Shown here: piece after piece, positions 11,124 through 24,153 of the stretch | How positions within the stretch are numbered: the first letter of the stretch is position 1 | How the letters are laid out: every line of letters starts with the position of its first letter | Assembly (NCBI RefSeq): GCF_003945595.2 | Contig: NW_024104358.1 | Span: 558,001 to 622,000 of the forward strand | Source: Pipra filicauda | Taxonomy: Eukaryota > Chordata > Aves > Passeriformes > Pipridae | Length of the DNA stretch: 64,000 nucleotides | Reading direction: 5' to 3' | The notes under the pieces: generated by a model | Seen by the model: only the letters and a program-made list of their open reading frames with translations | Databases searched by the model: none | What the model was told of the DNA's origin: nothing | Translations under genes and position numbers: made by a program

Positions 11124-11404
11124 GCCAGTCACTCACTCACTGTCACATATTCACGTGGTACAAAATATAAGTTTCTTGCTTTTCAATCATATACTGTTAA
11201 CAAATGTAAAAATACAGCATCAGTAAAAATAAACCAAGCAACTCAGCTGCCCACACACTGAACTGTGGTATGCCCTGCTTGTCAGTAGGTGTCATGCAAC
11301 ACCACAGTTTTTAAACACCTATCTTGCAAATATCCCTTAAAGAGGATATTCACCTCCAAATGGCTTCTGTTGGTTTTTTTCTTTAAAGTCACAAGTATTC
11401 TTAC

Positions 11405-11534
11405 CTGAGTGATGAACAAGTGTAATGAGAGTATCCACTAATGAGGGACTGCAACTAATTCCCGTCTCTTTGGATACAGAGTTGGTTGCGTTTGGAAAGG
11501 CAGCAGCAGCAGCAGCAGCCAACGCAGCAGTCAG
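11405..11534 (-). CDS. Candidate internal coding exon (130 bp), unknown product
   Basis: On the minus strand a pyrimidine-rich tract (cttcttctctgctgccctgt) leads to ctattcag, a good acceptor before 11534. The segment ends at 11405 in ctcag followed by gtaagaa, a near-consensus donor. The frame in between is open throughout (43 codons, entering in phase 0 and leaving in phase 1). It encodes a leucine/alanine stretch with a run of seven alanines, made partly by GCT repeats, then a serine/threonine-rich part ending in VDTLITLVHHS. I do not recognise the protein. The coincidence of both splice signals with an open frame makes a real exon of a coding or non-coding transcript possible. Chance remains likely in 64 kb. 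Confidence 0.3.
11501..11519. repeat. (CAG)6 trinucleotide repeat
   Basis: Six CAG units on the plus strand, read as GCT alanine codons in the minus-strand candidate exon that contains them. The repeat is short and probably stable. Confidence 0.85.
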
Positions 11535-14500
11535 CTGAATAGACAGGGCAGCAGAGAAGAAGAGAGCCCTTGCTGAAGAGACTGAGCACAAAGGCACCAA
11601 GCCTAATACCTGCTCACCTCTATATTACCTTTTCTTTCCCCTTTTCCCCCTGTGCCCCAGTAATCCAATAAAAACTCCTTTGTTTCTGTCATAGCTGCAA
11701 ACACAACTCAATAATGTCATCGTACAGATCAGCCAGCTCAATTTTTCTCTAATCCAATCAATAAAATGACCATGCTGTGCTCCCTGCTCCAATTTAAAAT
11801 CAGGGATGATAGCCTGAAAGAAGCAAATCCCAGTGTGCTGCTGATCAGACCTTAGGGTATCATTTTGTTTGGTTGCTGTTTTCACAGCTTGGTCATACAC
11901 ACATTGAACCTGCAAATGCAGCAATGAAGCTAAACGAAGTGGGAAGCAAAACCAAAGCTGAATTTTACAGAATTTAGGCTGACTGGAGCCCTCAAAGAGC
12001 TCATCAGATGCCCCAGCTGTGAGTTGAGTGCCTGGGTGCTCAGTAGGAAGGAGTAGGGTTCAGTGACATGCCTGTGCCCTAAAACCTAGATCCATCCACA
12101 GCCCTGAGGGGTTCAGACTGCCCTGAGACAGGACATTAAACATAGTGGCTGAGATCAGCAGGCATTTCCATCCCAGCTCCCTCTGGATAATTCCTGATAA
12201 CACTTTGAATGTCTATTGATCAGGCAGAAATTTTTCTATTTGCTCCTGCAATTGAAATCTCATTTGATTTGTTGGCATGAAGGCATCACTGGCTTTTAAT
12301 ACAAAGAGAATGATATTTTTTTTCAACATCTCTAAAGAAGAAAATTGTTGCAACTCTTTTCTTTTTTTTGTTTTTTTTTTTTTAACATCTTTAATGCCAA
12401 AGCAGCTGGGGGAAGCAAGCCTGAATTTGTCAGACAGATAGATAGCCCTTGTTGTAGAGAAGTGTCTTGGAGTGTTCCGGTTAAAATTGGTTTTGATTTG
12501 CCAGAGTTAAGAGCTGTTGAGAATTGCACATGCCGTAGATGTTTTAACACTGATAATGCTGAGCTGGGAGCTGGCAGAAGCTCCCTGTGCCACTGCTGTA
12601 GCTGCGGTCTGGCCAAGTTTGCTGAGGCATGGGATGTCAGAGGCCCCTGGGGGCTGTAAACCAAAGGGATCAGGTGAAGGGATCCAGAACACTAAGTAGA
12701 GTGAGCTGGAGCCAAAAAAATGCCAAGGTCCCCATGGGGATCTGACTTCTCAGACCCCTTCTAAATCCAGCCCTAAGACAGGGAGACCTTTTTTTCCCCG
12801 CACAAAATCAGCCTCCCCAGGGGAGATGCCACGCTGTTGTCACTGGTAAGGTAGCAAAGTGCTCTGACAGCATATTGATTTTGCACAACGTAAGGTACTT
12901 CATGGAAAGAGAGATTTACTGTGTGACTGATAGACAGAAAGGCAGGTAGCTATGTAATCAGAGAAAATGGAGTCTACTAGCAGCATCTTATTTATGGTTG
13001 TTTATTGTGAAAATACAGAGCACCAAAGAAGGACTGTTATTTTCTCTTTAAAAGGGAGAACAGCTTCCCAAAACCAAGTGCAACATTGCAGTTAGTGACT
13101 ATTGGACTAAGTAACTTGGACCGATGTTTTATTAACAGATATGTATTGCTAATAGAATACCTATTGATCTATCACTTGACTTGTGGCCAAATCTTGGTTT
13201 TTGCAGAACCTCTGGGGTAGCTATAACCTGTGCAATGCCATGGCTGTACACCACCAACACATCACCCCCTTCCACAGAGAGCCTATCACCTCCTATTTAT
13301 GTTATTGTTTCTGCATCCTATAAATGGCCACAGCATATCTATCTATAGGTCCAACACCTGGTGGTGAGCAGAGAGGAGATGCAGATGGTGGCATTGTAGT
13401 TGTCTGTAAGGTTGTCAATAAAATCTATAGATTGAGAAGTAAATATGGAGTGTCTAAACAGCTGGAATATACAGAGATGTAGAGATACAGAGAGGGGTGT
13501 CTGTGTGAGTGAAAAACAAATTCATTCATGAGATGTATTCAAATATATGTCTGGAGATACATAATTTCCATATATATTACAAGACAGCAGAAAAAGTAGG
13601 GTGGATATGCATTTTCAGAGATTTCCAATTCTCTAAGCAAGGGAAAATACGCAAATATAGCAAATAGCTCAGAGCAGCAGAACTAATGCAGGCTGCTTTC
13701 CTATGGATTTGTGCCCTGGCTTGACTATACAATATATAACAACTTGTGAGCTCCAATTTACTATTTTTCATGTCTGGAAATCTGACAGGGTTTCCTAGCA
13801 TCTAAGAAAGGGTTAGGCAAAGCTTGTGCTGCAACCTTTCCTTCAGTGGAGATGACAGCACAGCTCCTTCCTCTACTTGGCTGCTGATTTTCATTAAATC
13901 TGTGGGAATACAGCACCACCAAGATTGTCAAATATGTTTGAAATTAGTCAAGATGTTGAAAAGTTATTAGTAACACATACTCATGCATACACGCACACAC
14001 GTGCAGCGCGTGCTTGCAGAAGCATGGGCTCATAGGAAGCCAAGCCTAGAAGAATATGTAAAAAGCTCTCTTATCTATAAGCTGCGCATTCCCAGTGTGA
14101 AGCAAAACAGCAGAATGTAATTTATTAAAATATTTGTCAGTCTGTTCTTAATTTAGAATCTGGTTCTTTCTATAGGAGAAAAAAAGAAGTGCCCCTCCTA
14201 AGAGCTGAACAAGAGGCAAATGTGTAACTGTTCGTAGATTCGAAAGCTGAAGGACAATTACATTCCTGTAGTCCCCACATCCTTGCCAAAGAGTGTACAG
14301 GCGAGATAGTTCCCACATGCACAAGGCACAATTAGTGCCATAAACTGAGTAAGACTTTGGTAAGATGGTACCTGTAGTCCCATACCCAGTTCTACTGCCA
14401 TGTGGTAACAAGGAATTCAACCTGGAATGGGGTAAAGCAAGTCTTGTAGGATGTTCAGGGATTTTAGCATTTATTTTTTGAGGGGACATTGGAAAAGGTT

Positions 14501-17500
14501 GACTTGTTTAGCTTATCAAAGTGGAAGTTGAGAGAGAATATGGTCATTTTCTATAAAAATATCAGTGACAAATATAAGCAAGGCAGAAGAACTGGTTAAA
14601 TGTAGAGATTGACAACCTAAGAGCTCACAGTCATAAGATAATCTTCTAAAATTAGAAGTTGAAATAAGCTACCTAGTGAGCAGAGGAGTTAATTCCTGAA
14701 TCTGCATTTTAGCACAAGTGGGAGTAAATAACAAACTCACATTAAGATCTAGCTTAATAAAAGATTACCAGGAAGGCGTTTGACATAGTTTGACTAGAAG
14801 AACTTGGGCTTTGCAACCCAAAGTGTTCTTCATCCTCATGAAGTTCTAATGGGCTTTGTTCAGCAGTTCAGAGGCTGAATATTTGAAGCTGAGCTGTACA
14901 CTATATTGAAATAACGGTGAGCCAAAGGATAGGTCTGCAGTGCAAAACTATATTCAGCATTGAAGGAGGATTAGGAACTACCCAAGAATAATGCAGAATT
15001 TAGGCCACTTCCCCTACACACCACACCAAGTGGCACACATTGCAAGCCTCCCAGTGATGTGATTGTAGCCCTATCACTCTTTCCACTTAACTTGGCACCA
15101 TGTCAACTCCTGTTAAAGGCTATACCATTAGTGAGCACAGCGCTCTATCCTGTTTCATGAACTTTATCACTTTCTTTGCTCATGCCCTATTTACTAGGCT
15201 TGTAAAATATGTGTAGCCTACAACTGGCAGAAAGAGTTTGACTAAAAATATAGTTAAGAGAATTCTATACAACACAGACATGGAAACTGGAAGCCATCAG
15301 CCATAATGACTGTGCTGTTGGACGTGCATAATTGTCACTAAGCCACCCGACAGCATTCCATGTTACGTGGGTTTGATTTCTTTTCCCAAATACTGCTGAA
15401 CAGATTGGTGGGAGTTTGAGGAGAAGAAAACAGAAAGATTTATATTCTGCCTTGCACCCTAGATTCTGAGCCTCACCTTCCACCAACTTTCCAGCCTGAC
15501 ATCATTTCTCCGGATGAGTAGGTGTAGGAGAAATCTCATTCCTAATGTGGCATATAGACCGTATTTCAGTCTCTCTTTATGTTTATCACTAACATAAATC
15601 TCTTTTCTTACAGTGCAGAACATCTCTTGGAGGCAGGAACTCATTGACCACATGCTGCAGCAGTTGGAGAGCCATGCCTACTAATTACTGGCACTCTGCA
15701 GCACTTCATCAACATTTGCTGTTGCAAGTAATAATAATGAGCCACAGCATGGGTTGAATCACATAACCAGTAACTTCCTCCCTACTTCTTGTTTTTTACC
15801 CAAGTTTTTCCTTTTCACTTTTCACCTTTGCACCCTGATCACCTCCCTCTTCCCTGGACCATTGCGTCTGAGGCAAAGCCCAGCCAGTACCAGCTCAAGA
15901 GCTCCCTACCTCTTCCAGCTGTACCTCAAGAAATCAGATGTAGCATCAGAAAGTCCAGCTCACGCAGGCTATACAAAGGGTGACTCCAAAAGAGTGCCTA
16001 AGCCCATACCCCAGACCCTCCCTCAGCAGAAAACTACTTCCTTATTACTATTCTACATGGTACAACAAATTATCTTCTTTCCATCCACAGGCCCCTGTAG
16101 TCCCTCCTTAACCAAATCAGTGTATTCCAGCAGCCTCAAGACTCACGGAGGTGTTTTCAGCAACACGTGCTTGGCTCCTAAGACAAGCCCATGGAAAGCA
16201 CTAGCCTGACACTGCACAGAATGAAGCAAAGTACAACCCATGCAGCATGCAAAGCCTCAACTTTAACTGCTTTATTTTCTGGTATCTTTTTTCTTACTTA
16301 CTTTGATTAATACTTAAAAAAACACCAGCAGCACTAAAATAATTGCCAGTATTTTGACTAACATCTTGCATTTTCCAGGTTGAGAAGCTAACATTGGTCA
16401 TAAGAAATCAGCCTGAAATCCTATGTTGTCCAATGTCCTGTTTCTGAGGAAAAGCAAGGGAAGATCTCAGCCACATAAACTGGTACTGACACAAAATATC
16501 CTTCCTGCCTCCAGCAGCTTCGGGACTACACAGGCTGTGCAGGCACTTTTTGTATGAATGATAATATGATAAATGCTCTTTATTTTTAGTCAGCCAGCAC
16601 ATACAAGAAGCTTTTAGGATTTTAGTCTACTCAAGTAGGAGGCAAAAAGATTTTTAGATGTTATTTATTTCTATATATAGAGGAAACTACTGTTTATGCC
16701 CCCCAATGTATTCCTGTTTTCCTTTTATTCTCGAGGTTTTTCGTGCTGGAAAAGCAAATATATCTGTGAGTTAAACACATCTTTTTAGTTGAAACTGATA
16801 TGAGGACTTACTGGGGAAAAAAATAATAAGGTAAAATGCTGTCTCAGTTGAGTCTTATTTTTTTCAAAATAAAATCCATATTGATGAAAACTTGTCAAAT
16901 CAGAATATGGATGGTCTACAATCAGGTAAACAGTGTTAGTTTGCTAGCTGTTTTCCCAAACCAGAGCCAAGATTTTTAATGGTGCCAAAGATGAGCGTCA
17001 GTAGGTGCCAAGAAAGTCTGTACAATGCACAACAGGAAGTTTTAGCGGTCCTACCAAGCCTAAAAATTATGCTGCATGCTCTGAGTGTCCTTTCCTGGCA
17101 CTTATCTATTTAGCTGCTGCAAACATATGTGCTATAGCATAGTTAAGTTGCCCAATTTGAAATATTACTCAGTCTTCAACTCCCACTGATCTTAGTGTTT
17201 AGGTTTCTGGGAAAAAGAAAACAAACCACAAAAATAAAACTAGAAAGATTCGTCTATCTTTTCAGGAATCTAGATGTGGAGACAGAAAAACAGATACTCA
17301 AATCCTGGCACCAGATGTCTGATGGCATGTTTGGAGAATTAGTAAGACTGGAAAGACAAGAAAAATGGAAAGAAAGTCTTCACCCAATATGACAGGAATG
17401 TATCTGCAAGCAATTATTATGTCATTATAGTTTCACAAACAATACGTATTAACTGGTACACAAATCTCCGTAAGTGCTAAATGAAATGTTAACCATTATA

Positions 17501-20500
17501 TTCCAAATGCTTTATCACAAGAGACATTTTGTGACATCAGAAACTAGTTTTCCTTCCACTCAATTATCTCTATTAACTGGTATATGTATGCTGAATCCCT
17601 GCCGTGCAGTTTGTAATGCTGATCCTCATTAACTGAGTAAACAAAAATGCAGCCTCATTGGCAAGGCAAGTCAAGTGATCAGAGAGCAGGGGTCACTGTG
17701 ACCAGAGATCATCCATCATCAGTCCCTCTGCCAGGGTATGAAGTTAGCATGTAGTTGTTGGGCACTCAGGGTGAGCCGGACCACAGATGGAGTCTGGAGC
17801 AAGCACAGCACTTTCACAAAATCCCACAGCTACAGCAAGGTGCAAGACTTTGCTTTATGTAAAGCATTTTAGAGCATCAGGTAGATTTCAATGTCCCAAA
17901 ATCTGGAACAATTTATAAAACAAGATGACATAAACCCAAAAAGCACAGTGCACACAAACACGTTTTCTCTTGTGCAGCAGTGCAAAATTGGACAATTATC
18001 CTTCCCTTGAAGGACTTGAATTATAAATGACATTTCTAGATCTCTCTCTTGCACTGTTGAATAGTGGGCCTGATGCTTACAATTTGACGTCATGTATAAA
18101 ATGCTATCAAACCGAGGATCCACTTCAGAAAAACATTTAAGCATGTGCTTAAGCTTAACTACTGCAATGAAGCTGATGGGAGGAAAGCTCATATTTAAAT
18201 ACTTTGCAGACCAGGGTTGTCATTATGAGCCTAAAAGCAGCCCTAGACTGAAACTGCTCTGACTCCAGAATGGCTGCATCTGCTCTGTCTCGCTCTAGAG
18301 TGGTTTGAATGGCTGAGCAGGGAGCACAGCTGTGCAGAAAGAGCCCCAGCCCCAGAATCCACCAACTTCAGTTCTGCTGGCCTCTTTCCCCCCATTCGGT
18401 ATAATTGCATGAGCACAGCTTGAATCTTTTCTCACTTCTACAAGTGTAAATCACAAGTAAATCCTCTGAGGAGAGGCCTGAATAGTGAAAAACAGGGAGA
18501 GAGTGAGGCCAGCTCTTCTCTCCATAGGTACTCAGTAAAATGGCACCAGCCCTGGAAAAACAATTCCTAGGAAAAAAAAATAAAAAGGAAAGAAGTTTCT
18601 GTAAAACTGTCACACCCTACAGCTCCGGATTTCCTACTGTTCTGTCATCACCTTCTGATCTCCCTTTAACTTTGTAGCTTATCTAATTCTTCCTGAGTTT
18701 TGCGATCCTGGTTCTCCCCTGACAATATTTCAGTGTAAATCCACCAGCTGTGGTTAGGTGCGATTTACACCAGCAGGAGCAGGCAAGTGAAGGAATGTCC
18801 CCAGTACCCCTTACCTTCCCACCCCTGACCATCCTTAACTCACAAAGAGTAGGGATCACACCCAGCAGCTTGTCCCTTGTGGGCTGAGTTGTACAGGGGT
18901 GGAGGCCCGTTATGAGATTTATTAGTGGAGAATGTGGTGATGGCAGTGCTATTCTTCCTGAAATTTGCATAAAATCTGTGCAGAAAGAGGGAGAAAAATT
19001 GTGAACATCTGACTATACCCATAGCCAGTACAGAATTCCATTACTGTGTTGGCATGAGCCTGTGAGCATGGCACTTCTAAATAATTCATTAAATTAGCAG
19101 AAGTTGCATGTGGAAGAGGTACACTAATACAATGCAGAGGAACGCTCTTGTCTATGGCAGAACAAGCTTTACAAGATGAAGTATTTGCCACCTGATGTCA
19201 AACCAAAGCCTAGAAGGATATTGGTCTTGCTCCAGTTAATTTAGTATAGGATAAAAGCTCAGAGGACACTCATTGCCCAGTCTCATGGAAGCTTATTCTT
19301 CGTTACAGGCTACAAGGATAGTCGCTCTCCCTCCCCAGGGCAGTTGGGCCACTGGGCTGCAAAGAGACCCTGCTCAAGCACTGCCAAGACAGAAGAGGGG
19401 ATATAAGCAGGACTAACACTGAGTGTTTCACCCACTTGGCATACCAGCTCATCCAGCATCACTCTCTAGATGAGGGTGATGAAAAGCTCTCAGCCAGGCA
19501 AGTCACATGGCTGCCACTCTCCTAGAACTCGTCCATTGTGTATGTGTCTCCCAGCCACTGGATGAGGCCCACGAGATCAGCACCGTGAAACTTGAGCACA
19601 AGGCTCAGGAGGGCACACAGAGCTCTCCAGGCCAGATCCAGGCCACCAAGGCCTAGGCTGAGGTCCTTAACTGTCTCAGAGGAGCTGGGAACGAGTCCCA
19701 GGGCCAGGACTCCTGCTGGGGTTCAGCACTGTCCCACCTGGGACAGGCATTTCCTCACTGTGTCAAGAGATGTCCTTGATGTCCTTGATGTCTTCAAGCA
19801 GTTCAGGTAATCTCAGGATTAATCCATAGAAGAATCTGCTTAAATAGCAACAAGAGCATAACTAGAAATCAGCATCAGCTGGAGAACCCAGATAGGAGCA
19901 ACACAATGTTGGTCACTTACTCCAGATTAATTCAACCATCTCTAATTTGCCTAACATACTGAATTTGTATTTACTCTGAATTTGCTATATTAGCTTACAT
20001 AGAGCATGACATTGGCTCCCTGCAAACCCTGTTTCTCATCTCTTTGAAAGCTAAATTTTTACAGCCTTTTTTCTTTCCTTTATTTTTTCTCTTTCTTTAT
20101 TTTTAAGACAATGAAATAGAGTTCCTTTCTATTGTTTTGCAAACAACTGCTGAGTAATAGAGCAAAACTATGTCAGAGCTCTGTATTGCCTGAATGAATG
20201 CTATTCTCAGAAAGGACAGTGCTTTCATCTTAATTGCTAGCTAGCAACAAAAGTGTTGGAGTTCAGCACTACAATATAATTCAGTGATGGAAAAAATCTT
20301 AACAATTTACTAGAAAAGAGAATATTTTTTACTGTGGGTATTTTATAGTGCTGCAAAAGTACGAGAATTACATACCCCTTGCTAACACAATATTTATAAA
20401 TCCTTATTATGCCAGTTTCCATAATTTTAAACTTTTTTTTCTATTCCTGAGCAATTTGCAAATAGTGCTCTGTGTTCTGATAAACACTGAAATACAGATA

Positions 20501-21104
20501 TCTTGCAATACCTGGTACTTCTGACTTTACAAATGAGCTGTACAAAGCACCAGCAATTTAAAATTTATTTTTTAAAAAACATACATAGCTTTGAAATTGC
20601 AGAACTATAAAGTATCGCCTTGAATAAGTGTGTGATTCCTTGCGATGCATTTAGTGTCAGGCCTTTCATTATTTGCATGATACATGATCACTGTGGCTGG
20701 CCCCTTCCCAAAGAGTACTACAGTTCCCTTACTCCCTCCACCAAAATTATGTAGCCTGATCTAGTGGTGGCTCAGCCCAGTGCGATGGTTACAATGCTAA
20801 AAAGGGGACTAGTGACTTGAAGTATCCATCCTTACCTTAAAAGAGCCTAATCTCAGAGACAGGGTCTGAAGGTCTATCAGGTATATAGGAGCAGAGATGC
20901 CTGAGACCATGGACAGCAGGGGCTATCACCTTTCCCAGGAGAGAACTTTCTGTCACAGAATATTATCTGAGAATTGCTTTAAAAAACTCCCAGTCTCTAA
21001 TTAAACAGTATTAGTATATCATGTCATTAAATATGAACCTTTCTTGCTAAAATGCTAGACTTTGTTATAAACAAAAGCAGTCTTTTCCATAGGTCTGTGG
21101 TGAT
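11535..21104. other. Long unassigned stretch, intergenic or intronic
   Basis: No transposable element or gene could be named in these 9.6 kb. Minor items are a T-rich run (12357-12383), a short CA-rich patch (13977-14005) and a small triplication of gatgtcctt near 19770. Several AT-rich parts without repeats (for example 20400-20700) look like unique sequence and might include conserved non-coding elements, which only an alignment could show. Open frames, the largest 151 codons at 15754-16209, show no domain or splice structure. Confidence 0.4.
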
Positions 21105-21345
21105 CTTCAGTGTGAGGTTGGTGAGGCACAGGCACAGGTTCTCCAGAGAATTTGTGGATGCCCCATCCGCATTTGTGGCATTTGTGGATGCCAGAACTTG
21201 TGTACAGGCCAAGTTGGATGGAGCTTTGAGTAACCTGGTCTAGTGGAAATTGTCCCTGCTCATGGCAGGGGACTTTGAAACCAGATGATCTTTAATATCC
21301 CTTCCAACCCAAACCATTTTATCCATGATTCTCTAATTCTATGAT
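21105..21345 (+). mobile_element. CR1 LINE, 3' end with a small internal duplication
   Basis: The copy contains the CR1 3' blocks in order. These are gtgaggttggtgaggcac, gcacaggttctccagagaa, ttggatggagctttgag, taacctggtctagtgg, gatgatctttaatatccctt, and the tail ttccaacccaaaccatttta with attctatgatg at the end. Between two consensus blocks (about 21168-21200) an extra thirty-odd bases are present, containing a second copy of tttgtggatgcc. This looks like a local tandem duplication. The element is 5'-truncated and not coding. Confidence 0.88.
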
Positions 21346-22657
21346 GAGTTTTTTAAATGTGTAACCACAAGCCAGTGAGAACCTTTCACATTACCATTTG
21401 AAGCTGACATCCAAACTTCTTCAGCAGCTGGTCCCTGTATCCAATTAGTTCTCTTGACAGGACCTGAATATTAATTTGCTGCAGGTTTTAATTAAATATT
21501 GAAGAATTACAGTGACATGACATGACAGCCTACTGCAAAATAATTTACAATATCCTGTTATATTGTTATTCTAAAACAATTTTCCTAGCATGTTTAATCT
21601 TCTTAAAACCTGCTGCTAAATGAAATTACTGTATTTTGCTATATATCAAATAATGATAAATGGCATCTTGCATTTACATGTGCCTTCCGTATCCAAGGAG
21701 CAGAGTACTCACTCCTTCTTACCTGTGTCCCTCCTTTCCTTAAAGAGAAAAACATATCTTTCCATCATTGAGAAGCCCGAGTTTTTTTAGAACAGATCCT
21801 CAAGGGGGTCGCTAATATTTTAAAAACTGAGCTCACACTGAACATGTGCTATTACCATCAAAGGCAGAGAGGTCAAAATAGATATTACAAATCTGTACAA
21901 ACCTTCTTTGTCTGGTAACTCGGGTCAAGAAGTGCCAATTCACGTGTCTGATGTTTTGATGCAGTTTGTGCATTGGCAGAAAAATAAATCACAAAATCCA
22001 CCATTCAACAGCAATTAGGTGTGTAATAAAATGGGCTAGATCCCGTTCTCCTTTGCAGCTGCAAAATACCACAGAGCATGATGAAATTCCTTCGATAACT
22101 GCAACCCAGAGCCAAATTTACTTGACAAGTGCCAGTATCAGCAGGTATTGTATCAACCTACTGTGGAAATATCTATAGAGCTGGGCTGATGCTTCTTTTC
22201 AGGTTTTTATGCAGTGCCCATCCCCTCATTAGCTAAGCAGTGATCTACTGTGCTTATCCTTCCACACACCACGAGGTCATGTATTTAAAATAGACCTTCA
22301 TGATACTAGTATTTGAATATCACTGGCTCTTTGAAAGACACTAGAATTGAATTTTGTAATCAGCTTTGCTTGAACTAAACCAACAAAGGAACATAAGATC
22401 TCTGAGTACCCAGTATACTTTTTAAATGTTAGAAAGATCTTTTTTCCAGCATGAGCAGGAAAAAATGCAGAGTTAATTTTGACAGCACAGACACTGCTGC
22501 CATTGTGCAGGCAGAAACTCGAACTTCCCAGCTGTCTTGCTGGCTCAACACTCCATTAGACATTTGAAAGGGAAGAATCCATGCTGGAAATTTTGTTTGG
22601 AGGAATAGCCTTGAGGGCAGAATGTTGGATCACTGTTACAGTGTTCTGGAAGCCACA

Positions 22658-22708
22658 TTATTATTATTATTATCATCATCATTATCATCATCATTATTAT
22701 TATTATTT
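22658..22708. repeat. (ATT)n/(ATC)n microsatellite
   Basis: About 50 bases of tta/tca trinucleotides, with the two types alternating in blocks (TTA, then TCA, then TTA). Compound trinucleotide repeat, likely polymorphic. It generates a run of Asn/Asp codons in a minus-strand frame, which is not a gene. Confidence 0.95.
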
Positions 22709-24121
22709 CTGGTTTTCCCTTTATAATCTCCAGCTTCCAGGGACATAATGACACACTTCTGCTTCTCAAAACCATAAGCATGGCAACTGAAATTTGGGCC
22801 AGCATCACCAACAACCTGCATCCTGAATATAGGGAAGGCAGAGGTGCCTGTGGACTAGCCTGAATGCCCTGCAGCAGTCCTGCTCGGTGTCAGTCGTATC
22901 TGCAATAATGTGAAGGACACCTGTCTCTAAAGGAAAAATTAACATCAAATAATTTCAATCCACCTTCAAGCACAGCAATAAAAATATGGGTAAGGATCTG
23001 GGATATAACAACAGTGTGGATTAAAAATCAAAAGTAAATATAACACCTTTTTTCATAGCCTTTCCTCTGAGCCTGCCACAGGCATGTGGTTTATTTTCTT
23101 TCTACGTTGTTTCAAAACATCTTCCCAGAGCAGGGATGTTCCTCATGGCACCCCTGCAGAGAGACCATCCATGGTAGTGGCAGTCCTGCTCACAGCATAG
23201 GTGACATCCTCATGCTGGAAGAGAGGAAAGAAGTTTTACTCTCCCTATGCTCCCCTTAATACATATTTGTTTTTCAAACCAAGTGACTGGGATTGCTGCT
23301 GTGGAAGTGCTTTGGGGAGCCCATGTGACGAAAGCTTTAAAAGCATAAAGGGAACTATTATTTTTTATGAATCCCAAAAGGCTATTCTGAGAGTTGCCCA
23401 AAGGGAACACATGAGCAATACTTGAGAAGAAGAAATATTATTTTTCAGTAAGGTATAAAATATTTACTATCTGCCAGTGATGGCCGCTGAATGATTTGTG
23501 AATATTACTTTGACAGTGCAGTGTTTAAGGATGCATTTCTCCATACATAGGCAGTCATCAGAGCCATATATTAAAACCTGAAGATCTCTTGCCAGTGTAG
23601 GTATTGACTGCATTGGAAACAAATGCATGTATAATTTACCTTAAAGTTGTGTGATTTTTAAATATGTGCATACATATTGTATATATTTCCTGTTGGACGA
23701 AACTTACAGCTGGTATGTCTCATTGCTGCAGAAAGAAAGATCAAGGTTATATTTTACATCACATGAAGGAAATTTAGATGCCTTTCCCATTATTTACTTA
23801 GACAGAGTGCCTGCATTCTGTCCTGTCAATTGAAGAATAAAAGCTTCCTCCACAGTCAGAGCAGAACAAAAGGTAGCCCTAGGGATAATTCACCTTCCCT
23901 ACCGTATATCTTGCCTTCAGAAGCAGGGGTTGCTCTCTGCAGGTGCCCACCTCTCACCACAGACAGCTAATGAGCTGCTTAGCCCAGAGACTTGAGAAGG
24001 GAAGAAAAGTGAATGTCTACTAGTAAGAGAAACATACAAGTATTTTGCCTTTGTTTAAAAAGTATTTTCTCAAAGTTCTTAGTCAGCATCCTTATAGTTT
24101 GTAGATCTGTGCAAAACTCAA

Positions 24122-24153
24122 AAGACCAGTGGAGTCTTTGCTCCACTGGTTTT
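24122..24153. repeat. Perfect hairpin, 13-bp stem and 6-base loop
   Basis: The arms 24122-24134 and 24141-24153 pair over 13 bp, of which the inner ten (accagtggag with ctccactggt) are perfect Watson-Crick pairs and one further pair is G/T. It is too short for a microRNA precursor. It is not followed by a T-run that would suggest a polymerase III terminator. Confidence 0.7.

Noticed and set aside
15754..16209. 151-codon plus-strand frame
   Set aside because: Serine/proline/leucine-rich from pyrimidine-rich DNA, with no domain or splice structure.
20755..20775. cctgatctagtggtggctca as a CR1 remnant
   Set aside because: Only the short ctgatctagtggt block matches, and the flanking CR1 blocks are absent.
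22545..22821. Frames with Asn/Asp or Ile/Met runs
   Set aside because: Produced by translating the ATT/ATC microsatellite.
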